Source: Mycobacterium sp. UM_CSW (GTDB taxonomy: Bacteria; Actinomycetota; Actinomycetes; Mycobacteriales; Mycobacteriaceae). Taken from it: DNA of 64,000 bases. Positions 54,176 to 62,282 of this stretch are shown here, one piece after another. Every line of letters starts with the position of its first letter. The first letter of the stretch is position 1. Below the pieces are notes generated by a model, which searched no databases, was not told the DNA's origin, and worked only from the letters and a program-made list of their open reading frames with translations. Both the position numbers and the translations under genes were made by a program. The DNA is taken from NCBI RefSeq assembly GCF_000455205.1, contig NZ_AUWQ01000001.1, positions 1-64,000 of the forward strand, given 5' to 3'.

Positions 54176-55300
54176 ATGACTCATAGCGACACCGAGACCC
54201 TCGCCGAGAAGATCGCGTTGACGGCCGGGGAGATGTCGGCCGAGATCGACCGCGATCGCCGACTTCCGGACGAACTGGTAGCCCGGCTGCGCGAGGCCGG
54301 GCTGTTGCGCGCCACCATGCCGCGGGAGGTCGAGGCGCTGGAGCTGGCGCCCGGACCGGCGCTGCGGTGCGCCGAAGCGGTGGCGCGCGGCAACGCATCG
54401 GCCGGATGGTGCGTGTCGATCGCGATCACCAGCGCGCTGCTGGTCGCTTACCTGCCGGCGTCGAGCCGCGGCGAGATGTTCGGCGGCGGCCGGGGCGTCG
54501 CGGCGGGGGTGTGGGCGCCGCGCGGCAAGGCCCGGTCGGTCGACGGCGGGGTGGTGGTGTCCGGGCGATGGCCGTTCTGCAGCGGGATCAACCACGCCGA
54601 CATGATGTTCGCCGGCTGCTTCGTCGACGAGCAGCGCGTGCCCTCCGTCGTCGCGCTACCCAAAGACGACCTGCAGGTGCTCGACACCTGGCACACGTTG
54701 GGCCTGCGCGGCACCGGCAGCCACGACACCGTCGCCGAGGAGGTCTTTGTGCCGGCCGATCGCGTGCTCTCGGTGTTCGACGGGCCGGTGATAGACCGCC
54801 CGCTGTATCGCTTCCCGGTGTTCGGATTTTTCGCGTTGTGCATCGGTGCGGCCGCGTTGGGGAATGCGCGGGCCGCGATCGACGATCTCGTCGAGCTGGC
54901 CGGCGCCAAGAAGGGACTGGGCGCGACGCGGACTCTGGCCGAACGGGCGGCGACCCAGGCGGCGGTGGCGACCGCCGAGGCCACGCTGGGCGCCGCCCGC
55001 GCGCTGTACTACGAGGCAATCGAGGAGGCCTGGCGGGCCAGCCAAAATCCTGACGCGGTGCCGGTGGCAATGCGCAACCGGCTCCGGCTGGCGGCCACGC
55101 ATGCAGTGCGGACGTCGGCCGACGTGGTGCGCACCATGTATGACCTGGCGGGTGGCAGCGCGATCTATGACAGCGCACCCCTGCAGCGCCGGTTGCGCGA
55201 CGCGTTCACGGCCACCGCCCACTTCCAGGTCAACGAGGCATCGCGCGAGTTGCCCGGCCGGGTCCTGCTCGACGTGCCCTCCGACGCGTCGATGCTGTGA
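54176..55300 (+). CDS. Acyl-CoA dehydrogenase-fold flavin monooxygenase-type protein
   Basis: A 374-residue protein of the HsaA/IacA-like branch (flavin-dependent oxygenases with acyl-CoA dehydrogenase fold). Seen: LPDELVARLREAGLLRATMPREVEALELAPGPALRCAEAVARGNASAGWCVSI, SGRWPFCSGINHADMMFAG, and the C-terminal YDLAGGSAIYDSAPLQRRLRDAFTATAHFQV. The last segment replaces the Glu-type dehydrogenase end with the H-F-Q pattern of oxygenases. It would need reduced flavin from a partner. GTGA overlap with the next gene. Confidence 0.8.
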   Translation: MTHSDTETLAEKIALTAGEMSAEIDRDRRLPDELVARLREAGLLRATMPREVEALELAPGPALRCAEAVARGNASAGWCVSIAITSALLVAYLPASSRGEMFGGGRGVAAGVWAPRGKARSVDGGVVVSGRWPFCSGINHADMMFAGCFVDEQRVPSVVALPKDDLQVLDTWHTLGLRGTGSHDTVAEEVFVPADRVLSVFDGPVIDRPLYRFPVFGFFALCIGAAALGNARAAIDDLVELAGAKKGLGATRTLAERAATQAAVATAEATLGAARALYYEAIEEAWRASQNPDAVPVAMRNRLRLAATHAVRTSADVVRTMYDLAGGSAIYDSAPLQRRLRDAFTATAHFQVNEASRELPGRVLLDVPSDASML

Positions 55301-56262
55301 CCGGCATCGAAGTCGCCCTGCCGTTCTGGCTGGACCGGCCCGACGACGAGGCAATGGACGTTGCGCTGGCGGCGTCCGATGCGGGCTTCGACGCGGTGTG
55401 GATCGGCGAGATGGCCACCTATGACGCGTTCGCGCTCGCGACCGCGGTCGGGCTGCGCGCGCCCGGCATGACGCTGAAGATCGGGCCGCTGGCCGTTGGT
55501 GTTCGCGGCCCGGTGGGACTGGCGCTGGGTGTCAGTTCGGTCGCCTCCCTCACCGGTAGCCGGGTCGACATCGCGTTGGGGGCCTCCAGTCCGGCGATCG
55601 TGACCGGCTGGCATGACCGTGAATGGGCGCACCACGTCCCTGTCATGCGGGAAACCATCGAATGTCTGCGGGCGATATTGACGGGCACGCGCGTCGAGTA
55701 CAGCGGCCGGCACGTCGGCAGTCATGGGTTTCGGCTGCGCGATCCGCGTCCCGATACGCGAATTGCTTTGGGGGCGTTTGGGTCTGGCATGATCCGCCTG
55801 GCCGCGCGGCGCGCCGACGAGGTCGTGCTCAACCTCGCCTCGACGGCCCGCGTCGCCGGGGTTCGTGAGGCGATCGACGCCGCAGCCGCCGCTGCCGGGC
55901 GCCCCGCCCCGCGCCTGACGGTGTGGGTGCCCGCCGCGCTCAACCCCGGTGCCGCCGCGCACGCCCAGCTGGCCGCTCAGCTGGCGGTATATCTCGGCCC
56001 GCCCGGCTACGGGGAAATGTTCAGCGCCTTGGGCTTTGCCGACCTCGTCGGCAAGGCTCGTGCCGGTGCCACCCGCCGCGAACTCGCCGCAGCCATTCCC
56101 GTCGAATTGCCCGACCGGGTGGGCGCATTGGGGACCGCCGATCGAGTCGCCGAACGGCTCGACGCCTACCGCGAAGCCGGCGCCGACTGCGTCGCGGTGG
56201 TGCCCTCGACCGCCGAAGACCCGGGCGGACGGGAAACCCTCGGCGCTATCCAGAAGAGGTGA
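55297..56262 (+). CDS. LLM-class F420-dependent oxidoreductase
   Basis: Luciferase-like TIM-barrel oxidoreductase, 321 residues, of the actinobacterial F420-dependent type. Seen: EVALPFWLDRPDDEAMDVALAASDAGFDAVWIGEM, TLKIGPLAVGVRGPVGLALGVSSVASLTGSRVDIALGASSP, HVPVMRETIECLRAIL and DRVAERLDAYREAGADCVAVVP. GTG 55297 overlaps the upstream stop. F420 rather than FMN is inferred from the subgroup and host. It sits in a three-enzyme redox operon. Confidence 0.82.
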   Translation: MTGIEVALPFWLDRPDDEAMDVALAASDAGFDAVWIGEMATYDAFALATAVGLRAPGMTLKIGPLAVGVRGPVGLALGVSSVASLTGSRVDIALGASSPAIVTGWHDREWAHHVPVMRETIECLRAILTGTRVEYSGRHVGSHGFRLRDPRPDTRIALGAFGSGMIRLAARRADEVVLNLASTARVAGVREAIDAAAAAAGRPAPRLTVWVPAALNPGAAAHAQLAAQLAVYLGPPGYGEMFSALGFADLVGKARAGATRRELAAAIPVELPDRVGALGTADRVAERLDAYREAGADCVAVVPSTAEDPGGRETLGAIQKR

Positions 56263-56265
56263 ATT

Positions 56266-57282
56266 TTGACGCTCATCAACACCCAATGCCGCCTGGCCGC
56301 GCGTCCGAGCGGCCTGCCCAAGCCGTCGGATTGGCAGATCACCGAAGAGCCCGCCGGAAGTCCCGCGGACGGCGAGTTCCTCGTGCGCGTCGAGTACTTG
56401 TCGGTCGATCCGGCGATGCGGACGTGGATGAACGCGGGGCGGTCATACGTGCCGGCAGTCGGGATCGGCGAGGTCATGCGTGCTGGCGGCATCGGGCGCG
56501 TGATCGATTCGCGTAACGGGGATTTCGCGGTCGGCGACGAGGTGTATGGCATGTTCGGGGTGCAGCGCTACGCGCTCTCCGATGGGGCCGGCGTAACCTC
56601 GGTCGACACCACCCTCGCGCCCGCTCCGGTGCATCTCGGCGCCCTCGGCGGCAGCGGACTGACGGCCTACTTCGGGCTACTCGACGTTGGTCGCCCGCAG
56701 CCGGGCCAGACGGTCGTCGTCTCCGGGGCCGCCGGTTCGGTGGGCAACATCGTCGGGCAGATCGCCCGGATCAACGGTTGTCGGGTGATCGGCATCGCCG
56801 GCGGCGCGGACAAGTGTCGTTGGCTCGTGGAAGAGCTCGGATTCGATGCCGCCATCGACTATAAGGCCGGCGACCTTCGTGCGGAGCTGAAGACGCACGC
56901 TCCCAACGGCATTGACGTCTTTTTCGACAACGTCGGGGGAGAGGCCCTGGAGGTCGCGCTGTCCCGGCTGGCGCGCGGCGCGCGTGTAGTCATCTGCGGG
57001 GCTGTTTCGCAGTACAACACCGCGAGCGAACGCCGCGGCCCGGCGAACTACATGCAGCTGCTGGTCGCGCGGGCATCGATGACCGGCTTCGTCGTCTTCG
57101 ACTATGCCGATCGATACGGCGAAGCCGTTGCGCAGCTGGCGAATTGGCTTCGCAGCGGCGAGTTGAGTTCGCGTGAGCAGGTCATCCACGGCGACGTCGG
57201 CAACTTTCCCGAGGTCTTGTTGGCGTTGTTTCGCGGGCATAACACCGGCAAACTGGTTCTCGCGCTCGACGGCCCTCGCTAG
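56266..57282 (+). CDS. NADP-dependent oxidoreductase, leukotriene-B4-12-hydroxydehydrogenase type
   Basis: MDR superfamily alkenal/one oxidoreductase type, 338 residues. N-terminal CRLAARPSGLPKPSDWQITEEPAGSPADGEFLVRVEYLSVDPAMRTWM is the family signature, followed by VVSGAAGSVGNIVGQIARINGCRVIGIAGGADKC and GIDVFFDNVGGEALEVAL. It reduces activated double bonds with NADPH. TTG start at 56266, 3 nt after the upstream stop. Probably the third enzyme of the HxlR-controlled unit. Confidence 0.87.
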   Translation: MTLINTQCRLAARPSGLPKPSDWQITEEPAGSPADGEFLVRVEYLSVDPAMRTWMNAGRSYVPAVGIGEVMRAGGIGRVIDSRNGDFAVGDEVYGMFGVQRYALSDGAGVTSVDTTLAPAPVHLGALGGSGLTAYFGLLDVGRPQPGQTVVVSGAAGSVGNIVGQIARINGCRVIGIAGGADKCRWLVEELGFDAAIDYKAGDLRAELKTHAPNGIDVFFDNVGGEALEVALSRLARGARVVICGAVSQYNTASERRGPANYMQLLVARASMTGFVVFDYADRYGEAVAQLANWLRSGELSSREQVIHGDVGNFPEVLLALFRGHNTGKLVLALDGPR

Positions 57283-57317
57283 GGCTCGATTATTGGCACA
57301 TTGTTCCGGGAGGCGCG

Positions 57318-57671
57318 ATGACTGCTGCTGTCGATCCATCGGTGCCGCCCAGTGGGACCGGCTGCGCCGAGTGTGATGCCACCGGCGGCTGGTGGGTGCA
57401 CCTGCGGCGGTGCGCCGCCTGCGGCAACGTCGGTTGCTGCGACGATTCGCTGGCACGGCACGCGACGAAGCACTGGCGAGAGAGTGGGCACCCGATCATC
57501 CGATCATTCGAGCCGGGCGAGGATTGGTTTTGGGACTACGAGGCCAATGACTACTACGAGGGTCCCCAACTCTCCCCGCCGGAATGCCGTCCCCGGGACC
57601 AGACGGCCCCAGGTCCCCGCAATCGGGTGCCGCGCAACTGGGCCGAACTGCTCCGTCAGCAACACGACTGA
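57318..57671 (+). CDS. UBP-type zinc-finger protein
   Basis: A 117-residue protein composed mostly of a UBP-type zinc finger, a fold better known in eukaryotic deubiquitinases. Zinc ligands: CAECDATGGWWVHLRRCAACGNVGCCD, then HATKHWRESGHPI. A short acidic and Trp-rich tail follows (DWFWDYEANDYYEG), which in bacteria often accompanies this domain. Role unknown: mycobacteria have no ubiquitin, though they have Pup. SD GGAGG precedes ATG 57318. Confidence 0.85.
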   Translation: MTAAVDPSVPPSGTGCAECDATGGWWVHLRRCAACGNVGCCDDSLARHATKHWRESGHPIIRSFEPGEDWFWDYEANDYYEGPQLSPPECRPRDQTAPGPRNRVPRNWAELLRQQHD

Positions 57672-57705
57672 GCCCCACAGTCAGCGGCTGACCCGCGATG
57701 AAAAT

Positions 57706-59424
57706 ATGGGTCCAATGATCCTCGCCATCGACCTGGGCAAGACGTCGTGTCGCGCCTGCGGCGACGGCCGGAGGACCGAGGGGGCGGGCGCGCCCGGCCT
57801 CGCGACGCCCGGCGGCGTGCGGGCCGCGGAGGCGGCGATCCTCGCCGTCGCGCGAGATTTCCGACCGGTCGACGAGGTGATCGTGGGGGCCGCCGGGGCG
57901 CTGAATGCGCCGGCCGCGGCGCGCGCGCTGGCCGAGTCGCTGCTGACGTCGCTGCGGGCCGAGCGGGTCGCCGTGACAGGTGACAGCGTGATCGCCCACG
58001 CGGGCGCGCTGAACGGCAAGCCGGGCGTCGTGCTGGTCGCCGGGACCGGAGTCGTGGCGCTCGCGATCGGCGCGGACGGCGCGCTGCGCACCGCCGACGG
58101 CTGGGGCCCGTGGCTGGGCGACGAGGGAGGCGGCGCGTGGATCGGCGCCGCGGGCCTGCGCGCGGCGCTGCGCGCCCACGACGGCCGCGGCCCGTCCACC
58201 ACGCTGCTGGACGCCGCCCGCGCCCGATTCGGTGCGCCCGAATCGTGGCCGGCGCAGCTCACTGACGCGGCGGCGGTCGCGTCGTTCGCGCCCGCCGTCC
58301 TCGCCGCGCAAGACGACCCGGTGGCGTCGGCGATCGTCGGCGCCGCCGCCGAGTCGCTTAGCGCGACCGCCCGCGCGGCCGGGGATGGGCCGGTCGCGAT
58401 GGTCGGCGGCCTGGCGGGGGTGGAAGCGCTGCGTAAACAGCTCGACTTGATCCCGGCCGCCGGCGACGCGCTCGACGGCGCGCTGCGGCTCGCCGCGATT
58501 CACGAGCCGCACGTGATCCGCGTGCAGGCGGCCGCCCCCCGGAACGGGCTCGACGCGCTCGCCACCGAGGGTTCCCGACCCGGCCTCGACGACCTGGACC
58601 TGAGGCCGATCGGCGAGGTCGTGGCGCTGCTCGTCGCCGCCGAGGGCGAGGCGCACGCAGCGGTTGCGGCGGCGGTCCCGCGGATCGCCGCGGCGGCCGA
58701 AGCCATCGTCGCGCGGCTCGAGCGGGGAGGCCGCCTGATCTATGTCGGGGCCGGGACACCCGGACGCCTGGGTGTGCTCGACGCCGCCGAGTGCAAGCCG
58801 ACGTTCGGCACCGACCTCGTGCGTGGCGTAATCGCCGGCGGGAGCGCGGCATTGACCGAGGCGATCGAGGGTGCCGAGGACGCGTTCGACCCCGCCGATC
58901 TCGCCGATCTCAGCGCCGCCGACGCGCTGGTCGGGATCACGGCGTCGGGCCGGACACCCTACGTGCTGGGGGCGCTCGAGCATGCGCGAGCGGTGGGAGC
59001 GCTGACGGTCGCGATCGTCAACAACCCGGGCAGCGAGGCGTCCGCCGACATAATGGTCGAGCTGTTGACCGGACCGGAGGTGCTCGCCGGCTCGACCCGG
59101 CTGACCGCGGGGACGGCTCAGAAGGTGGTGCTCAACGCGCTTTCGACCAGCGTCATGATCGCGCTCGGCAAAGCCTACGGGCCGCGGATGGTCGATGTCC
59201 GCACCACCAGCGCCAAGTTGCGTCGCCGCGCCGTGCGCATCGTCCGCGACGCGGCCGGGGTCGACGAAGAGGCCGCGGTCGCCGCGCTCGCCGCCGCGGG
59301 CGGCCACGCCAAGACCGCGATCGTCACGCTGCTCGCCGGCGTCGACGCGGCCGAGGCCGCCCGTCGGCTCGACCGGGCCCGCGGACGCGTGCGGGACGCG
59401 CTCATTACGGGTGCGCCGCAATGA
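57706..59424 (+). CDS. Kinase-MurQ fusion: sugar kinase plus N-acetylmuramic acid 6-phosphate etherase
   Basis: 572 residues, two fused enzymes. Residues ~1-270: BadF/BcrA-type ATPase (N-acetylhexosamine kinase) with AIDLGKTSCRA, TGDSVIAHAGAL containing the catalytic Asp93, VAGTGVVAL and VGGLAGVEAL. Residues ~280-565: MurQ, with LIYVGAGTPGRLGVLDAAECKPTFG (catalytic Glu362; P352 where Ser is usual, K364 where Pro is usual), EGAED at 388-392, ITASGRTPYV, and TRLTAGTAQKVVLNALSTSVM. Together they would phosphorylate MurNAc and remove its lactyl ether to give GlcNAc-6-phosphate. ATG 57706; ATG 57715 is an alternative. A beta-lactamase-like lipoprotein gene follows after 55 bp. Confidence 0.85.
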   Translation: MGPMILAIDLGKTSCRACGDGRRTEGAGAPGLATPGGVRAAEAAILAVARDFRPVDEVIVGAAGALNAPAAARALAESLLTSLRAERVAVTGDSVIAHAGALNGKPGVVLVAGTGVVALAIGADGALRTADGWGPWLGDEGGGAWIGAAGLRAALRAHDGRGPSTTLLDAARARFGAPESWPAQLTDAAAVASFAPAVLAAQDDPVASAIVGAAAESLSATARAAGDGPVAMVGGLAGVEALRKQLDLIPAAGDALDGALRLAAIHEPHVIRVQAAAPRNGLDALATEGSRPGLDDLDLRPIGEVVALLVAAEGEAHAAVAAAVPRIAAAAEAIVARLERGGRLIYVGAGTPGRLGVLDAAECKPTFGTDLVRGVIAGGSAALTEAIEGAEDAFDPADLADLSAADALVGITASGRTPYVLGALEHARAVGALTVAIVNNPGSEASADIMVELLTGPEVLAGSTRLTAGTAQKVVLNALSTSVMIALGKAYGPRMVDVRTTSAKLRRRAVRIVRDAAGVDEEAAVAALAAAGGHAKTAIVTLLAGVDAAEAARRLDRARGRVRDALITGAPQ

Positions 59425-59479
59425 AATCCGCTTCCTTGACAAGCCTTGCTGTCGGACCCAACATCATGGCGGGATCAAC

Positions 59480-61012
59480 ATGAAGCGCATGCGAAGGGCC
59501 ATCGCCGTCGGAGCCGTCGTACTCGTGGCGGGTTGCTCGCATGCCCATGTATCGCAGACGGCGGTAATCGGCAGTTCGCAGCCACCGCCGACGACGCCGG
59601 CGCCGTTGCCCGCCGCGGCTCCCGCGCCCAGCTTCCCAACCCTCTCCAAACCGCCCGACGCGGCCCCGGCACCTGATTTCGCAACGGTTTCCAAGCTGAT
59701 CAACGACGCGATTGCCGCGAACAGGCTGCCCGGTGCCGTGGTCGTGATCGGGCACGCCGGACAGGTCGTCTTCCACCAGGCGTACGGCTCGCGCAAACTC
59801 GCCGGTGAACCCGGGCTGGACGGATCGCCCGCACCGGCCGAGCCGATGACCGAGGACACGCTCTTCGACATGGCGTCCCTGACGAAGATCCTGGCGACAG
59901 CCCCTGCCGTCATGCAGCTCTACGAACAAGGCAAGGTTCAGTTCGACGACCCGGTGCAGCAGTACCTGCCTGACTTCAACGCGACGGACGACCCACGGCG
60001 CGCAAAGGTAACCGTTCGCATGTTGCTGACGCACACGTCGGGCGAAACGGGCGACGTCGAACTCAAAGATCCATGGGGACTGGACGAAGCGAACAAAGCG
60101 GAAGGCATCCATCGCGCGCTCACGACGCCGCTGGAGTCGGAACCCGGCGGGGTCTTCCGCTACTCCGACATCAACTTCATCCTGCTCGGTGCGCTGATCG
60201 AGAAAATCACCGGCGAGGCGGAAGACGATTACGTTGCCGAACACGTGCTCGCACCTCTTGGCATGCAAGACACCCGCTACCTCCCCGCGGACAAAGCCTG
60301 TGGCCCGCACACGGTCCGGGGAGCCGCGATTGGATGGGCCGGCCCGTCAACTCCGAACGGATGTCCCGCGGGCGCGTGGAGCATGGACCTCTTGCCGCGC
60401 ATCGCGCCGACGGCGCGCGACGAAGATGGCCGGGCCGATCCAGGCAAGAATCCCGATCTCGATTACCTGATTCGGGGCACCGTGCAGGACACGACGGCGC
60501 GGCGCATGGGCGGAGTGGCCGGGCATGCCGGGGTTTTTTCGACGGCGCACGATGTGGGCATCTACGCGCAGGCGCTGCTCGATCGGCTTGCGGGCCGTCC
60601 CAGCGAATTTCCCTTGGCGCAAACGACTTTGGAGTTGATGACCACTCCGCAGCAGCCGGGCCATACGCCCCAGCAGCTCCAGGCGGCCAACGACGCCGCC
60701 CGCCAAGCCCTCGCAATGCGGCGAAGCCCCGCATATCCGCTGCTCGCCGCGCGCTATCCGGCGATCGCGGGCCAAAACCTGCGCGGCTTTGGCTGGGATA
60801 TCGATACGCCCCTTTCGATGGCGCGGGGCATGATCTTTCCGATCGGCAGCTTCGGCCACACCGGGTTCACCGGAACCTCACTCTGGCTTGACCCGCGCTC
60901 CGATACCTACGTAGTTCTGCTCGCCAACTCGATCCACACGCGGGGCAGTGAACCGATCTCGGATTTGCGCGGCGAAGTGGCGACGGCGGCGGCGCGGGCG
61001 TTGGGTCTTTAA
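59480..61012 (+). CDS. Serine beta-lactamase-like (class C fold) lipoprotein
   Basis: 510 residues. Lipoprotein signal MKRMRRAIAVGAVVLVAGC with Cys19, a Pro/Ala-rich linker to ~65, then a beta-lactamase/esterase (AmpC-EstB) fold with S-L-T-K (Ser133, Lys136) and Tyr228-Ser-Asp230. Near the C-terminus SFGHTGFTGTS provides the third motif (HTG). B. subtilis has the same type of protein (YbbE/AmlB) in its murQ operon, so a role in peptidoglycan turnover rather than drug hydrolysis is likely. Located on the outer face of the membrane. Confidence 0.87.
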   Translation: MKRMRRAIAVGAVVLVAGCSHAHVSQTAVIGSSQPPPTTPAPLPAAAPAPSFPTLSKPPDAAPAPDFATVSKLINDAIAANRLPGAVVVIGHAGQVVFHQAYGSRKLAGEPGLDGSPAPAEPMTEDTLFDMASLTKILATAPAVMQLYEQGKVQFDDPVQQYLPDFNATDDPRRAKVTVRMLLTHTSGETGDVELKDPWGLDEANKAEGIHRALTTPLESEPGGVFRYSDINFILLGALIEKITGEAEDDYVAEHVLAPLGMQDTRYLPADKACGPHTVRGAAIGWAGPSTPNGCPAGAWSMDLLPRIAPTARDEDGRADPGKNPDLDYLIRGTVQDTTARRMGGVAGHAGVFSTAHDVGIYAQALLDRLAGRPSEFPLAQTTLELMTTPQQPGHTPQQLQAANDAARQALAMRRSPAYPLLAARYPAIAGQNLRGFGWDIDTPLSMARGMIFPIGSFGHTGFTGTSLWLDPRSDTYVVLLANSIHTRGSEPISDLRGEVATAAARALGL

Positions 61013-61019
61013 GGGGCCT

Positions 61020-61754
61020 TCAGGTCCGCTCGAAATGTTGATAGTCGAGGGGAGCGGACCACTCGCCACCCCACCGCCAACCACGGTCGGTGAAGGCACG
61101 CACCGCCGGGTCGCCGATATGAAGGAGTCCCGGGTCGGTGCGGGTGCGATCCAAATAAGCCGCGGCGTTCCGCGGTTCGAAATACCCGTTGGCGTAGAGG
61201 CATGGGTTGACGAGCGTGTTGATATCGATAGCCCGCCCGTAAGCGTGCGGTGACCATTCATTGGTTCCGGGGATGAGTCGGCAATTGAACGCCGACGTGT
61301 TGTTGTCCTCCATCGACAGCTCGTCGTCGGCGTCCGAATAGTGGTCGACCGTCTGCATTTTCTCGATCGGATAGCCCAGCCGGTAAAGCTGCTCGAAGAT
61401 CGCGATGACCTCCGGCGCCAGCTCCTGATGCACGACGAGCTGGCCGCGGTGGGTCTGGCCGTCGAAACCGAGGTAGTCGACGTCGAGCCGTCGCAGCTGC
61501 TCGGGCTCGACGGGACAACCCGGCCGCCAGGTCGCGCCGAGTTCTGCGGCGGTGACCGGCTCTACCGTCGCACCCGCGGGTGCCGGCGACGCGCTCGCCG
61601 GCGACGGCGCGGGGGGTGACGACGACACGGCCGCCGACCACGACGGAGACGATGTGGCCGCATGCGGTGGCGGCGCGGCGGTGCATTGCACTAGCACGAC
61701 GCCGGCCGCGAGCACTTCCGCCAATACGGCACAGGGCCGCTGGAAGGGCGTCAA
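61020..61754 (-). CDS. M15-family D-Ala-D-Ala carboxypeptidase-like exported protein
   Basis: 244 residues with TTG 61754: an N-terminal hydrophobic signal (VLAEVLAAGVVLVQC), a Ser/Pro/Ala linker (~30-65), and an M15-type zinc peptidase domain. Zinc ligands: His170 and Asp177 in SPHAYGRAIDIN, His241 in QHFERT; also SMEDNNTSAFNCR, typical of the group. The -1 residue before Cys24 is Gln, so lipidation is doubtful. The frame is open to 61874 and the start is uncertain. It faces the lipoprotein gene end-to-end (7 bp gap). Confidence 0.82.
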   Translation of the reverse strand: MTPFQRPCAVLAEVLAAGVVLVQCTAAPPPHAATSSPSWSAAVSSSPPAPSPASASPAPAGATVEPVTAAELGATWRPGCPVEPEQLRRLDVDYLGFDGQTHRGQLVVHQELAPEVIAIFEQLYRLGYPIEKMQTVDHYSDADDELSMEDNNTSAFNCRLIPGTNEWSPHAYGRAIDINTLVNPCLYANGYFEPRNAAAYLDRTRTDPGLLHIGDPAVRAFTDRGWRWGGEWSAPLDYQHFERT

Positions 61755-61899
61755 TGGAGATGAATCCTCACCGTTATCCCGGACAAGTCCGGTGCCAACG
61801 CTACCGCGGACGGAAATCGCAGCCTGTGCTACAGCAGAAGTGGGTAAACAACCGGCATCAGCTTGGCCAATCACGTCAGTAATCGGAAGGTGGCATCGG

Positions 61900-62256
61900 A
61901 TGCCTGGTCATGAAGGGGGCCGATGGGACGTCGGCACCAAGGACGACGCGGTCTACCTCGAGCGCGTCTCTGAGAGCGACGAGCGGTTATTCGACGACTT
62001 GTTAGCGGCCGACGAGGCCCGCGAATTGAGTGGGCTATTGACGAAATACGCAGACAAGCTCGACAAGTCCAAGGACGCCGGCAAATCCGAGGACTCCGAT
62101 AAGTCGGAGGACTCGGACAAATCCGACGACTCGGACAAATCCGACGACTCGGGAAAGTCCGACGACTCCGACAAGTCCGAGGACTCCGACGCGTCCGACG
62201 ATTCCGACCAGTCGGACGACTCCGAGGACGGCGACGAGCAAGAAAAGTCCGGCTGA
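61900..62256 (+). CDS. Acidic protein with Ser/Asp/Lys hexapeptide repeats
   Basis: 118 residues: a small N-terminal region (DDAVYLERVSESDERLFDDLLAADEARELSGLLTKYADKLDKS) followed by eight hexapeptides of the form DKS(D/E)DS at residues 61-108, then a short acidic tail. No signal peptide or membrane segment is seen. Very acidic and presumably disordered; repeats might bind cations. I do not recognise a family. It diverges from the M15 peptidase gene and is followed by the K+ channel gene on the other strand. Confidence 0.6.
   Translation: MPGHEGGRWDVGTKDDAVYLERVSESDERLFDDLLAADEARELSGLLTKYADKLDKSKDAGKSEDSDKSEDSDKSDDSDKSDDSGKSDDSDKSEDSDASDDSDQSDDSEDGDEQEKSG
62080..62223 (+). repeat. Eight 18-bp tandem repeats within a coding sequence
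   Basis: Eight near-identical 18-nt units encode GKSEDS, DKSEDS, DKSDDS (twice), GKSDDS, DKSEDS, DASDDS and DQSDDS. The unit length keeps the frame; copy number could vary between strains by slippage. Confidence 0.85.
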
Positions 62257-62282
62257 GCGGCCCTATCGAGCGTGCGGGGCCT

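Noticed and set aside
57496-59442. A 648-codon minus-strand frame opposite the kinase-MurQ fusion
   Set aside because: Very Arg/Gly/Asp-rich, no motifs; the opposite strand has a recognisable two-domain enzyme.
59480-61012. Antibiotic-resistance beta-lactamase
   Set aside because: Lipoprotein of the AmpC/EstB-like family next to MurQ; a peptidoglycan turnover role fits better and key class A/B signatures are absent.
62080-62223. CRISPR-like regular repeats
   Set aside because: The 18-bp units are contiguous with no spacers and stay in frame; a coding tandem repeat.
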